A stretch of DNA of 64,000 nt from CBDBJL01 sp965206365 (GTDB lineage Bacteria > Pseudomonadota > Alphaproteobacteria > JABAAW01 > JAHZMA01): the NCBI GenBank assembly GCA_965206365.1, contig CBDBJL010000005.1:1-64000 (forward strand). The letters are read 5' to 3'. Shown here piece by piece: positions 43,488 to 53,445 of this stretch. A program made the position numbers and the translations under genes. A model generated the notes under the pieces. That model saw only the letters and a list, made by a program, of their open reading frames with translations, did no database searches and had not been told where the DNA came from. Each line of letters begins with the position of its first letter. Positions within the stretch are counted from its first letter, which is position 1.

Positions 43488-45938
43488 ATGGATTTTGCTC
43501 CTCAATATGCTCAGATTGCGATTATTGGTGGTGGCAATATGGGAACAGCCTGTGCTTATCAACTGGCAAAACAAGGTTGCAAAAATGTTATTTTAATTGA
43601 AAAATCTGAATTAACTTCAGGCGCGACTTGGCATGCTGCAGGATTGGTAAGCCGAATGGTAGGCAATATTGCATTGGGAAAGATCCATGATGTTGCTGTT
43701 GATTTGTATAAAGAAATCGAGCAAGAAACCGAGCAAGCGGTTAGTTGGCATGGTTGTGGCTCGCTTCGGATTGCCACATCTGATGCGCATATGGCTTGGA
43801 TTCATCATATTCGCGATGGTATGCTGGCACGGGGGCAAATAGCCGATATTATTGGCCCGCGTGAGTTAAAAGCATTAAATCCGCTTTACGATGTGACGGC
43901 TGCAGGGGTGATTGGCGCGCTTTATACGATGGATGATGGCCATGTTGACCCGTCGGGTACCTGTCATGCAATGGCAAAGGGGGCAAGGCAATTGGGGGTA
44001 AAAATCATGCGTCACTGTCGCGTTACGAATGTTGTGCAATTGCCTTCAACACAATGGCAAGTTAGCACGCAAAAGGGCAAAATTATATGTGAGCATGTTA
44101 TTAATGCTGGCGGGTATCATGCTCGGCAAATTGGGGCTTTTTCGGGGTTAGATTTGCCGATCACTACTTTGCAACATCATTATGTGATTAGTGACAATAT
44201 TCCCGAGCTTGCCAAGATTGCGCATGAAATTCCGGTGACTCGAGATGATCATTTTTGTGGCTATATGCGTCAAGAAAACCAATCCGTTTTAATTGGGTTG
44301 TATGATCGGCAAGCTCCGCAGATTGTTTGGCAGGAAGGTTGTCCGTGGGAAAGTGAAAATGCCTTGTTTGATACGAATTGGGATGGCATTATTCCTTGGC
44401 TAGAAAAGTTTTTTCAGCGTTGTCCGACTTTAAGGGAAATGGGCATAAAACGGGTGGTTAATGGCGGTATTACTTATACGCCTGATGGTTCGATGCTATT
44501 GGGTCCGGCGGCGGGTTTACAAAATTATTGGTTGGCTTGTGGTGCTACGGTTGGGATTTCTTGGGGACCGGGCGCGGGGAAATATTTGGCCCAATGGATA
44601 TTGCACGGGGCGGCGGAAATATCGATGCGGGCATTTGATCCACGGCGGTTTGGCATTTGGGCGGATGCAGATTATGCGCAAAAGCGTGCGGTGGAAGATT
44701 ATACTTTGCGGCAAACCATGCCCTATCCACAACAGCAACGCCAAGCGTGCCGAAATTTGCAACTTTCAGGAGCCTATCAGGCGACAACAAAACTTGGTGC
44801 ATTTTACGAAGAAGCGGGTGGTTGGGAACGCCCTCGCCTGTATGCCCAACAAGAATCCTTAACATGGCATCGTAGCCAAGCTTTTGATATTATTGCCCAA
44901 GAGGTTTTGGCGGTTCGTAAATCTGTGGGGATCGGTGATTTTTCTGCCTTTGCCAAATTTAACATTCGTGGGCAAGATGCTGCTAGATTTCTTGAATATG
45001 TTTGCGCCAATCAATTGCCACAAAAAATTGGCGGGATTTGCCTTACCGCTTTGCTTAATAGGCAAGGTTGTTTTGAAGGTGAAGCCGTGATTGTGAAATG
45101 CGAGGAAAATTATTTCTACTTTGTTACCGGCGCGCCTTCTGGGCGCAGAATGTGGGATTGGTTACGTTTGCACCAATCCAAGCATGATCATATTACTGTT
45201 CAAGATGTTACAAATGACATTGGCATGATTATGCTTGCCGGCCCGCGGGCCCGTGATCTGTTACAAAAAATGGTGGATATTGATTTTTCTTCGCAAAGCT
45301 TTGAACAAAAATTTCCGGCAAATCTTTCATGGCGAACCGCACAAAAAATAACCCTTGGTAAGATCAACTTATGGGTTTTGCGATTATCTTTTTCAGGGGA
45401 TCTAGCGTATGAGCTGCATGCCCCGAATCATCAGCTGGGTGATTTATGGCAAATCATTTGGCAGGCGGGGCAAGAATTTAAGATTCGCGCTTTTGGTTCC
45501 AAAGCTTTAGATTCTCTACGCATGGAAAAAGCCTATCCTGGCGGGCATGAGATCAGTAATGATGTTACCCCTGTGGAGCTTAATATGGTGCGGTTGATTG
45601 ATTTTAAGAAAGATTTTATCGGCAAGCAAGCTTTACAAAAATTGCAGATTCAAGGCGCGGTAAGCCAGCTGGTTTATTTGGAAATTATGGCCGAGGGGGT
45701 TGATCTGTTAGGGGGGGAAGCCATATTCAGCGCCAAGAAAATGATTGGTTCGGTAAGCTCGGGATGTTATGGGCATTTCACGCAAAAAAATTTAGCATTG
45801 GCTTTTATTGATAAGGCCGTTTTGCCAACGATTTCCCTAGAAACTTCGCTACAAATATCTATTTTCGGCAAATTATACTCGGTAAAAATTCTTACAAAGC
45901 CAGCTTTTGATCCTGATAATCAAAGGATGCGGGGCTAA
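43488..45938 (+). CDS. dimethylglycine/sarcosine dehydrogenase-like FAD protein with GcvT domain
   Basis: An 816-residue, two-part enzyme. The N-terminal DAO-type FAD domain has IAIIGGGNMGTACAYQL and TWHAAGL, where His49 is the usual site of covalent FAD. The C-terminal half (about 430-810) is a glycine-cleavage T-protein-like, folate-binding domain (VGIGDFSAFAKFNIRGQDAARFLEYV; SLRMEKAYPGGHEISNDVTPVE). Such enzymes oxidise dimethylglycine or sarcosine and pass the methyl group to tetrahydrofolate. A run of seven G (45711-45717) lies in frame. The GbcA-like gene is divergent 220 bp away. Confidence 0.9.
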   Translation: MDFAPQYAQIAIIGGGNMGTACAYQLAKQGCKNVILIEKSELTSGATWHAAGLVSRMVGNIALGKIHDVAVDLYKEIEQETEQAVSWHGCGSLRIATSDAHMAWIHHIRDGMLARGQIADIIGPRELKALNPLYDVTAAGVIGALYTMDDGHVDPSGTCHAMAKGARQLGVKIMRHCRVTNVVQLPSTQWQVSTQKGKIICEHVINAGGYHARQIGAFSGLDLPITTLQHHYVISDNIPELAKIAHEIPVTRDDHFCGYMRQENQSVLIGLYDRQAPQIVWQEGCPWESENALFDTNWDGIIPWLEKFFQRCPTLREMGIKRVVNGGITYTPDGSMLLGPAAGLQNYWLACGATVGISWGPGAGKYLAQWILHGAAEISMRAFDPRRFGIWADADYAQKRAVEDYTLRQTMPYPQQQRQACRNLQLSGAYQATTKLGAFYEEAGGWERPRLYAQQESLTWHRSQAFDIIAQEVLAVRKSVGIGDFSAFAKFNIRGQDAARFLEYVCANQLPQKIGGICLTALLNRQGCFEGEAVIVKCEENYFYFVTGAPSGRRMWDWLRLHQSKHDHITVQDVTNDIGMIMLAGPRARDLLQKMVDIDFSSQSFEQKFPANLSWRTAQKITLGKINLWVLRLSFSGDLAYELHAPNHQLGDLWQIIWQAGQEFKIRAFGSKALDSLRMEKAYPGGHEISNDVTPVELNMVRLIDFKKDFIGKQALQKLQIQGAVSQLVYLEIMAEGVDLLGGEAIFSAKKMIGSVSSGCYGHFTQKNLALAFIDKAVLPTISLETSLQISIFGKLYSVKILTKPAFDPDNQRMRG

Positions 45939-45978
45939 ATTACAATTTTGCTGAGTTTTTAGATGATCGCTAGGGAAA

Positions 45979-46968
45979 TTATGCTTTGGTGGTGATGAGA
46001 TCAATTTTGGCAATCATCATTTCGGCCTGACGCATCGAAGCATAATCAATCAGCTTGCCTTCAAGGGATACGGCTCCTTGCCCAGTTTTTTCGGTTTCTG
46101 CCATAGCGACCAGTATTTTGCGGGCTTGGGTGATTTCGGCTTCGCTTGGGTACATTACCTGATTGGCAAGTTCAATTTGGGTTGGGTGGATTGCCCATTT
46201 GCCCTCACAGCCAATCGATGCTGCGCGTTTCGCTGCAATGATAAAGCCATCATTATTTGAAAAATCACCAAAAGCCCCATCAATTGGGCGAAGCCCATTT
46301 GCGCGTGCGGCAATTACCATTCGTGAAATCACATAATGCCACATATCCCCGGGCAATAAAGGGCATTTGCCATTGGCATCGGCGATGCCCGGTACCGCAT
46401 AATCGGGGTTTAAATCGCCAATTGCCGTGGTGCGCGCATGAATTGAGGCGGCGTAATCGCCAGGGCCGAAATGTAAAGATTCATTGCGCGGACTGGCCGC
46501 AGCAATCTCGTTGATATTTTGCATGCCTAATGCGGATTCTATAATAATTTCGAAACCTAATCGTTTTTTGCGCCCTATAGCTTGTTCAATTTGCGTTACC
46601 CATAAATCGATCGCATAAATATCGGCTGCGGTGCCAATTTTTGGAAGCATAATTAAATCGAGTCGTTCAGTGGTTTTTTCTAAAACATCGACCAAATCAC
46701 GATAAGTGTAAGCGGTATCAAGCCCATTAACGCGTAAAGAGAGGGTTTTATCTCCCCAATCCAGATCATTAATCGCAGCAATTACATTCAGGCGGGCCTG
46801 AAGTTTTTCATTAGGGGCAACAGAATCTTCCAAATCCAGAAAGATAATATCGGCATTTGATTGTGCAGCTTTTCGAAAAAATTTGGTTTGGCTGGCTGGA
46901 ACAGCCAGTTCGCTACGGTTCAAACGCAGGGGAGCAGCGGTAATTTGTTTGAAACTCATTCCAGGCAC
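45979..46968 (-). CDS. HpcH/HpaI aldolase family, malyl-CoA lyase-like
   Basis: A 329-residue protein of the CitE/malyl-CoA lyase type: PLRLNRSELAVPAS, then IIFLDLEDSVAPNEK, SLRVNGLDTAYTYRDL, LIMLPKIG, FEIIIESALGMQNI with the metal-binding glutamate, HFGPGDYAASI, and GKWAIHPTQIELAN. It should cleave or form a malyl-CoA-like C-C bond (for example malyl-CoA to glyoxylate and acetyl-CoA). Near one-carbon-amine genes it could handle glyoxylate arising from glycine. It is convergent with the dehydrogenase gene. Confidence 0.88.
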   Translation of the reverse strand: MPGMSFKQITAAPLRLNRSELAVPASQTKFFRKAAQSNADIIFLDLEDSVAPNEKLQARLNVIAAINDLDWGDKTLSLRVNGLDTAYTYRDLVDVLEKTTERLDLIMLPKIGTAADIYAIDLWVTQIEQAIGRKKRLGFEIIIESALGMQNINEIAAASPRNESLHFGPGDYAASIHARTTAIGDLNPDYAVPGIADANGKCPLLPGDMWHYVISRMVIAARANGLRPIDGAFGDFSNNDGFIIAAKRAASIGCEGKWAIHPTQIELANQVMYPSEAEITQARKILVAMAETEKTGQGAVSLEGKLIDYASMRQAEMMIAKIDLITTKA

Positions 46969-47214
46969 CTTTTGAAATATTCTTTGAAATATTTTTCTTA
47001 GTTAGGATCATCGAAAAGATGAGTATAGCCAAAATTTATTGGTTTCGCATTATATTTATTTTATTAATTCAGGATAAAAAAGAAATTGTGGCGAAAAAAT
47101 GATAAAGAAACCAAAAAAAGTCAGCAGGATTGAATAAAATATGGCACTATCATGCGAATAATCGTAAAAAATTATTTTAATTTGTATTTTTTGATTTGTT
47201 TAAGGAGTATAGGA

Positions 47215-48249
47215 ATGAAGTTTCAACTTGCAATCAATATGGAGCGCATGGAGGCTGATATCAATATGCGTGATGTTTCTTGCCATACGTTAGAAATGGT
47301 GCAAATGGCTGAAGAAAGTGGTTTCGAGATTGCTTGGGCGGCAGAACATCATGCCCTTGAAATGACGATTGCGCCCAATCCTTTCCATATTTTAACATGG
47401 TGGGGTGCGCATACGGATAAAATTCGGTTAGGGGCGGGGGTTGCTGTTGCCGCTTATTGGAATCCGATTAAGCTTGCGGGCGAGGCGGCATTAACCGATT
47501 TATATAGCCGTGGCAGATTAGAATTTGGGATTGGTTCGGGTGCCTATCAGCGTGAATTTGATCGCATAGCACCAGGGTTAAAGCAAAGTGATGCTTGGCG
47601 CTATATGAATGAAATGTTGCCGGCATTGCGGGCTTTGTGGCAGGGTGATTATGAACATGAGGGCGAATATTGGGAGTTTCCGCTAGCAACTTCGGTACCC
47701 AAACCGGTTCAAGCTGAAATGCCCGTATGGATTGCGGCGCGTGCGCCCATTACTTTTGAATATGCAGTGAAGCAAAAATGCAATATTATGTCGTGGCCGT
47801 TAACGCGCCCAATGGCAGAGGCTGAACTTTATGCGCAAAGATTACAGGAAGCTATCGATAATAATCCTGATTGTCCGCGCCCAAAATTTTCGATGATGCG
47901 CCATACGGCTGCATATGCAACTCAAGCTGAAGCCAGCACTTATGTTCAAGCTGCACAAACGCAGTTAGGGCAATTTGAAACTTTGTTTAAGAATGTTGGC
48001 AATGTTAAAAATGGCTTTCCTGATGCGGTTGATTTAAACGCAATAGTCAATCGTGATGAATATAATGCTGATATGCTGGTTGAAAATTTGATGTTTGGTA
48101 CCCCCGAGCAATTAATTGCCAAGATTAAAAAATATGAGGCTATTGGTGTGGATGCATTCATTTATTATGCGAGTATGGGTTTGGGCATGGCAGAACAGAA
48201 AAAATCCTTAAAATTATTCAGTGATGAAGTGATCCCAGCTTTTTCATAA
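47215..48249 (+). CDS. luciferase-like (LLM class) flavin-dependent oxidoreductase
   Basis: A 344-residue TIM-barrel flavoenzyme. The start at 47215 has AAGGAG eight bases ahead and opens straight into the family N-terminus; an upstream ATG at 47152 lacks this. Marks are SGFEIAWAAEHHALEM, NPFHILTWWGAHTDKIRLGAGVAVAAYWNPIKLAGEAALTDL (split over residues 53-93) and GRLEFGIGSGAYQREF. Relatives are reduced-flavin monooxygenases or F420 enzymes; the substrate is not clear. Its position between the malyl-CoA-lyase-like gene and the GbdR-like regulator suggests a role in amine or related carbon breakdown. Confidence 0.88.
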   Translation: MKFQLAINMERMEADINMRDVSCHTLEMVQMAEESGFEIAWAAEHHALEMTIAPNPFHILTWWGAHTDKIRLGAGVAVAAYWNPIKLAGEAALTDLYSRGRLEFGIGSGAYQREFDRIAPGLKQSDAWRYMNEMLPALRALWQGDYEHEGEYWEFPLATSVPKPVQAEMPVWIAARAPITFEYAVKQKCNIMSWPLTRPMAEAELYAQRLQEAIDNNPDCPRPKFSMMRHTAAYATQAEASTYVQAAQTQLGQFETLFKNVGNVKNGFPDAVDLNAIVNRDEYNADMLVENLMFGTPEQLIAKIKKYEAIGVDAFIYYASMGLGMAEQKKSLKLFSDEVIPAFS

Positions 48250-48325
48250 ATGGCGGAAGGGCATCGAAAATCGTTGCTGAGACGCGATGTTCGCCCCCTT
48301 TGCACATAGATAATGGGAATTTAAG

Positions 48326-49450
48326 CTATTGATCGATACTGCTTTTCAGGGCACTGGAAAAAGAAAATAAAGTTCCAGGCCAGGTTGGGTTGCCTTCATT
48401 TTCTGGCCAAGCTTGGCGATAATGGCTAGGTTTCTTGCCGAAATATTTGCGAAAAGTTTGGGCAAAATGTGACATAGAATTAAATCCACTGGCCACAGAG
48501 ACATCTAAAATTGAAAGTCTGGTACTTACCAGTAAAGTACGGGCATGTTGCAGGCGTAGCAACTGGCTTAATTGAACAACAGAACAACCCATATAGCGGT
48601 TACAATGGCGCTCTAATTGCCGTTGCGATATCCCTACGGCTTTGGCAATTTCGGGCACGCGAAGAGGTTCGGAAATATGATCTTGAATTAATTGTACCGT
48701 TGCCTTAACATCAGTATGTATCGCTCCTGTGGTGCCACCAAGAGTATGGCGCTGAAATGTTTCTGCTGCGCGGGTTGGGTAATGCAGAATTTGATCGGCA
48801 ACTTCAGATACCAAATGAGTACTAAGATGAGTGCCAAGAAGATACAACATCAGATCTATGCCAGCAATGCCACCTGCACAGCTTAAAATATTTTCGTTAA
48901 TGGTAAATAATTGTTCCGATATTTTGAGATCACGATATTGTTCCCAAAACCCTGCGATCAAAGACCAATGGGTGGTAATATGTTGGTTATCTAACAAACC
49001 AGCATCGGCAAAAATATAAATGCTAAGTTCAAAAGCGCATAAAGTTGCACCATGGCGGGCTTGCTTGCGTAACCAATGGCAAAGTTTGGGGTACAAATTG
49101 GTATTGAAATCGTGCTCACCTGTCCAACCGCCAAAAACAAAAATAAGATCATAATGGCTCTCCTCAGAATTAATGGCAATACAATCAAGGCTCATATCAT
49201 TACTTGCCGTAACCGTTTTGTTGCCAAAAGAAATATAATCCCAGGAATAAAAGGGCGTTGGTAATAAATAATTTGCAACCCGCATGGGTTCGATTGTTGT
49301 GGTTAGGCTCATCATATTAAAGTGGGGAATCAGAACAAAGCCAATTTTCATCATCGATGGTTGATTGGGTAGGGGGAGTATCGTTTTTTTTGGGTCTAAA
49401 AACGTAGCTTTGTTATTATTTTTAAGGTGCATCGTAAAATTTCTCTTCAA
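48326..49450 (-). CDS. GlxA/GbdR-type AraC regulator
   Basis: A 374-residue protein: residues 35-200 are a DJ-1/PfpI-type amidotransferase-like domain (KIGFVLIPHFNMMSLTT; FVFGGWTGEH; GAGLLDNQHITTHW region), and residues 255-360 are the AraC HTH domain (VPEIAKAVGISQRQLERHCNRYMG; SILDVSVASGFNSMSHFAQTFRKYFGKKPSHYR). GbdR of Pseudomonas, which senses glycine betaine and dimethylglycine, has this layout, so the gene may control the neighbouring demethylation genes. A start at 49432 is also possible. Confidence 0.88.
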   Translation of the reverse strand: MKRNFTMHLKNNNKATFLDPKKTILPLPNQPSMMKIGFVLIPHFNMMSLTTTIEPMRVANYLLPTPFYSWDYISFGNKTVTASNDMSLDCIAINSEESHYDLIFVFGGWTGEHDFNTNLYPKLCHWLRKQARHGATLCAFELSIYIFADAGLLDNQHITTHWSLIAGFWEQYRDLKISEQLFTINENILSCAGGIAGIDLMLYLLGTHLSTHLVSEVADQILHYPTRAAETFQRHTLGGTTGAIHTDVKATVQLIQDHISEPLRVPEIAKAVGISQRQLERHCNRYMGCSVVQLSQLLRLQHARTLLVSTRLSILDVSVASGFNSMSHFAQTFRKYFGKKPSHYRQAWPENEGNPTWPGTLFSFSSALKSSIDQ

Positions 49451-49722
49451 TTGGTTAGCTGTATGAGTTTAATTTTAGGCAAAATTATTGGGGATGTCGA
49501 ATAAAATTACAAAATTTCGGTTCAGCGATATTGGCTGGATCATTACATTGAAACCACTTTCTTGGTAGATAATTTCAGGGTGTTAAGATCATTAATTTTT
49601 AAAGGTTGCATTGTAACTAATATTGATCTATAGTTAGTAACGGATTACTTGATCGCATTTCTTTCTTGAAATAACTGCATAACATTGTTATGAGCAATGT
49701 AGCGTAATTAGGAGGTATACAG

Positions 49723-51999
49723 ATGAGACAGATAATATTTTTGATAGCAACAGTTTTTCTTATTTCAACAAATAGCTTTGCAGAAGTAAAGCTAATGAAA
49801 GGAAAAACGCCCATTCCTAGGGGCAATGCCTTGCATGAAAAGGATATTACGATTAGCAATGGCAAAATCATGATCTCTCTTGCGATTGGAACACCGGGGC
49901 CTTGGGGAGTGCCATCGGGTGGTATTTTGGATGCAAGTATTGTAAGGGATGGAAAAGTTGAAATAGACAGAATAGCCCTTGTTGATGCGATACCCAATAA
50001 TTGGTCTGCATGGCTAAAAGTTGATCCTAGCGTAAGAATCGTAGAAAACATGCCACAGCGGGTAGTGGTTGAAACGATTCGTGATTGGAATGGTGTGAGT
50101 ATCAAAAACACGTTAACCATGATTGACGATGATGATAAGGTACATATTGAAACAGAAATGGTAAATAATACGACCAATACATTTACAGATATTTTGCCAA
50201 GTCATTCATTATGGACAGATGGAGGTTATTTTTTTGATATGCCAGGTTTAGAAAAGGCTGGCTCGAATAGTCAAAATGTATCCAAGGCTTTAACGGATTG
50301 GTCGATCAATTATGATAAAACATGGAGTGTTGTGCTTCATAGCCCGGCAAGAACCCATGCTGGGTATCAAGGTCGTGATATGCAGCACAAAGTTACTCTA
50401 AAACCTAATGACACATTCAAGTATGAATCATGGTTACAATTTTTAGATAGTGGTGATATGTCAAATGCATTGGCATATGAAATCGAGCGTAAAAAGATGC
50501 CTTATGGCATGATTTCAGGTGAAATTCGTAATGATGAAGGAAATCCTATTAAAAATGCGGTTGTGGTTGTTAAAAAGCAGAATCTGATTTATATGTGGGC
50601 TTTTGGGAATGAAAAGGGTGAGTATAAGTTTCAATTACCCGTTGGCGATTATAAACTATATGCAAGAAGTGCGAATTATGGTCCGGGCACAGAGCAATCT
50701 ATCAATATTAAAAAACAAAAAACGTCGCGATTAAATTTTGAAAACATTCAACTACAAGGGAAAATTACGATTAATGTTCAAGATACAGATACGAAAAAAC
50801 CGATCGGGGCGAAAATCAAAATTGAGAAAGGTTTCTCGCCCGTTGTTAAATTTTTAGGGCAAAATACTTTTTTTACCGGTCTTGAACCTATGGGTAGAAC
50901 AACGATAACATTGGTTCCTGATGATTACGAGCTAGCAATATTATCGGGGACAGGATTTGTATCCAAGCCCAAACTGGTAAAAACCAAGGTGAAAGCAGGA
51001 GAAACCAAGAATATAACGGTTTCTGTTGAAACGCTTATTAGCCCGCAAAAAAATAATTGGTATGGTGCCGATTTACACCATCATTCGGATATATTAGATG
51101 GTTATACGTCACCAGGCTATGTATTTAGGGCACAATTGGCACGCAGGTTAGATTTTATCTTGTTAAGTGACCATGATGATGTATCTCATCATCATGAAAT
51201 GCAAGATTTATCACAAAAACATCAGCAAAAGTTTTTACCATCGTTGGAAATATCACCCAGTTGGGGGCATATTGGTGCGGTAAATATTCCGTTAGGTCAG
51301 GAAATGACAATCGATACGAATATGGCTACGGTAAAAGATATTTTGAAAAATGCGGATGATATCGGTGCTGATTTGGTGGTAATCAACCACCCATTTATTC
51401 CTTATGGGTTTTATACCGCGCTAGAAGAAAATTTCTTACCTGGCGGTTATGATTCAAACTTTGATTTGGTAGAAATTAATTCGGCATCGCCAAACAAAAA
51501 TTGGGATAAAGTGGTAAATAAACTTTATTCCTATTGGGATTCTGGTGAAAAATATTTTCTAAGTGCTGGAACAGATTACCATGATGTATGGAATGATCCA
51601 CAAGCGGATATCAGAATGTATGGTTATGTTCCGAAAAAATCCAAAAGCGATAAAAAGTTCAAAAAAGCATTTATGCGTGCTTTAAAAGCAGGACATGGCT
51701 ATGCCAGTTTAGGTCCGATTATCATGCCCGAAATTATGTTTGGAGAAACCGTTAAGCATGGAAAAGGAAAGCCATTTAAGCTTAACTACAAACTACAAGC
51801 TGTTGATGGGTTAAAGGCAGTGAGATTGCGGACCAATAAGGGTGAAATTGTAAAAGAACAAAAATGGGATTCAGGCCCAATTGCACAAAATGTTAGCTTT
51901 ACCGTAACAGCTAAAAATAATTCATGGTACGCCATCGAAGTGGAAGATAGTGATGGCAGTTATGCTTGGAGCAATCCGATTTGGGTAACAATAAAATAA
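49723..51999 (+). CDS. secreted CehA/McbA-like PHP metallohydrolase
   Basis: A 758-residue exported protein: signal peptide ending near residue 20 (ISTNSFA), an N-terminal beta-rich domain, a carboxypeptidase-regulatory-like domain (GEIRNDEGNPIKNAVVVV, near residue 265), and a C-terminal PHP-type metallohydrolase from about residue 448 (YGADLHHHSDILDG; LLSDHDDVSHHHEM; VINHPF; SAGTDYHDVW), then a short beta domain. CehA and McbA hydrolyse carbamate esters, but the wider family is diverse, so I claim only hydrolase. AGGAGG lies upstream of the start. It has no close partner. Confidence 0.85.
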   Translation: MRQIIFLIATVFLISTNSFAEVKLMKGKTPIPRGNALHEKDITISNGKIMISLAIGTPGPWGVPSGGILDASIVRDGKVEIDRIALVDAIPNNWSAWLKVDPSVRIVENMPQRVVVETIRDWNGVSIKNTLTMIDDDDKVHIETEMVNNTTNTFTDILPSHSLWTDGGYFFDMPGLEKAGSNSQNVSKALTDWSINYDKTWSVVLHSPARTHAGYQGRDMQHKVTLKPNDTFKYESWLQFLDSGDMSNALAYEIERKKMPYGMISGEIRNDEGNPIKNAVVVVKKQNLIYMWAFGNEKGEYKFQLPVGDYKLYARSANYGPGTEQSINIKKQKTSRLNFENIQLQGKITINVQDTDTKKPIGAKIKIEKGFSPVVKFLGQNTFFTGLEPMGRTTITLVPDDYELAILSGTGFVSKPKLVKTKVKAGETKNITVSVETLISPQKNNWYGADLHHHSDILDGYTSPGYVFRAQLARRLDFILLSDHDDVSHHHEMQDLSQKHQQKFLPSLEISPSWGHIGAVNIPLGQEMTIDTNMATVKDILKNADDIGADLVVINHPFIPYGFYTALEENFLPGGYDSNFDLVEINSASPNKNWDKVVNKLYSYWDSGEKYFLSAGTDYHDVWNDPQADIRMYGYVPKKSKSDKKFKKAFMRALKAGHGYASLGPIIMPEIMFGETVKHGKGKPFKLNYKLQAVDGLKAVRLRTNKGEIVKEQKWDSGPIAQNVSFTVTAKNNSWYAIEVEDSDGSYAWSNPIWVTIK

Positions 52000-52771
52000 T
52001 GGCACTAACTTATAGGATGGGGTGCAGAGGAAATAATGCGCAGCCGAATGGTTGTTGCATCCTCTGCCACGATCATTGCGGGGATAGCTCGTTGCACCCC
52101 TCGTTACGATCATTGTAAGGGGATGTGATGTCGTTTCTCGGTGCTCCCTTGCCACGATCATTGCGGGCGGATACCCCGTTGCACCCCTCGTTACGATCAT
52201 TGTAAGGGGATACGATGTCGTTTCTCGGTGCTCCCTTGCCACGATCATTATCAGGGGAGACGATGTCGTTTCTCGGTGCTGAAGCCACCTTGCCGGCATC
52301 TCGCTGCTATAATTAATAAGGAGCGGTTTTTGAGGGCAAAATCAACCTAAATCTTGTTATTGCCAAAAGAGATTATCCAGAAGAGATTGATAGTTGAATA
52401 TAATGATACAACTTTGGATGAAATAAAATACCCAAAATGGTCAGATCATGTATATTTTTCCTTGTCTTTTGGATATGAAGCCTTTATGCTAACGGTGGAA
52501 GGTAAGCGATCTTCTAGGGCATGACAACCCTTTTCAACGTAATGCGGTCTTCAAACAAGGATCGTTAACATTTTGTTTTCTCTTACTCGTTAGGGTCGGG
52601 GAGACGGCGTTGTAGAATAGGTCATAGCGTGATGGTTATCAACAAAAGTGCTGTGGCCTTTTTTCATTATATTGATAGGTTTGTCAGCTCCCTGGTCGCT
52701 GGGCGGGGAGAATTTGCTTGTAAACCTTCCAAACTAGTGGTTTATTGTTAGTTATTTTGTATGGAAAAATT
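52000..52771. other. long gene-free region with repeats
   Basis: No convincing gene in about 770 bp. The first third carries the repeat at 52066-52280. Farther on, a 56-codon frame near 52357-52524 (contains YNDTTLDEIKYPKWSDH) has only a TTG start and matches no family; it may be a remnant. Base composition in the repeat is GC-richer than the surroundings. Confidence 0.6.
52066..52280. repeat. degenerate tandem repeat, about 2.5 units of 85-87 bp
   Basis: Units begin with GCCACGATCATT at 52066, 52151 and 52238; the third is cut to 43 bp. Each full unit carries two copies of the core ACGATCATTG, five in all (near 52069, 52105, 52154, 52192, 52241), and ends with GATGTCGTTTCTCGGTGCT. Confidence 0.85.
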
Positions 52772-53430
52772 ATGAAAAAATTACTTTTATTTTTAGTATT
52801 CATGGGGTTGTGTTTTGGCAATTTTGCAATGGCACAGGAAAGCAAATCTGCAAAAGCGAAGCAATTCTATATTGGCTATCATTTTATGCCGGTTACGCAT
52901 GTTAAATATACTGAAGAAGATTTTGCGGAGGACAATGCATTTTTGAGGCCTTTGGGTTATGATAGTTTTAATTTTGAACAGACTCGCAGTTCTGCGGGGT
53001 CAGTATTCTATGGCGGTAAAAAATTGTCAGAAGAATTCGCGATTGAACTGGGATATAGGGATTATGGCAAGAATGAAGTAGTTTATACTGCGGAAGATAT
53101 TGGTTTTAATACCTCAGGACATTCGAAGCTTCGGGCTTGTTTGTGACGGGAAAATATATTTTCAGCTTACAAGGTAATTTTAATCTCTATGCGAAATTAG
53201 GCTTCGAAAGCTGGTCGAGTACCGATGCTCTAAGCGGGAGCAGTGACGACTCATCATTTACTGTGTTTAATCAAGCAAAAAATGATAGCGGGATTGCGCC
53301 ATTGTTTGGTGCGGGGATCAATGTTAAAGGTTTTCAAATTGAAATCGCACCCAGAACTTTCAAGGATGAAGATGGTGGCTATGATTGGGTTAGTACATTA
53401 TTGCAAATTGGCTATGCGTTTTCATTTTAA
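52772..53430 (+). pseudogene. outer-membrane beta-barrel protein gene with a frameshift
   Basis: The first frame (52772-53146) encodes a signal peptide (LLLFLVFMGLCFGNFAMA, cleavage before QES) and barrel strands such as FYIGYHFMPVTHVKY and EFAIELGYRDYGK. The second frame continues with EASGLFVTGKYIF, FNLYAKLGFESW and ends LLQIGYAFSF, with the terminal Phe expected of outer-membrane proteins. The frames join near 53120-53130 with a one-base shift. It is either a recent mutation or a read error; the rest is well preserved. Confidence 0.7.
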
Positions 53431-53445
53431 GTAATCATGTAAATT

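Noticed and set aside
44461..44865. Several long frames within the dehydrogenase gene
   Set aside because: They are out-of-frame readings of a well-conserved FAD and GcvT-domain protein.
45711..45717. G7 run in the dehydrogenase gene as a phase-variation site
   Set aside because: Seven is short for high-rate slippage and the frame is intact; the same holds for the C7 run near 26574 in accA, an essential gene.
52066..52280. CRISPR array
   Set aside because: Repeat units are unequal and contiguous, the sequences between cores are themselves repeated rather than unique spacers, and no cas genes adjoin.
51922..52299. 125-codon minus-strand frame with repeated peptide units
   Set aside because: The frame exists because the repeat length does not create stops; it also overlaps the end of the metallohydrolase gene.
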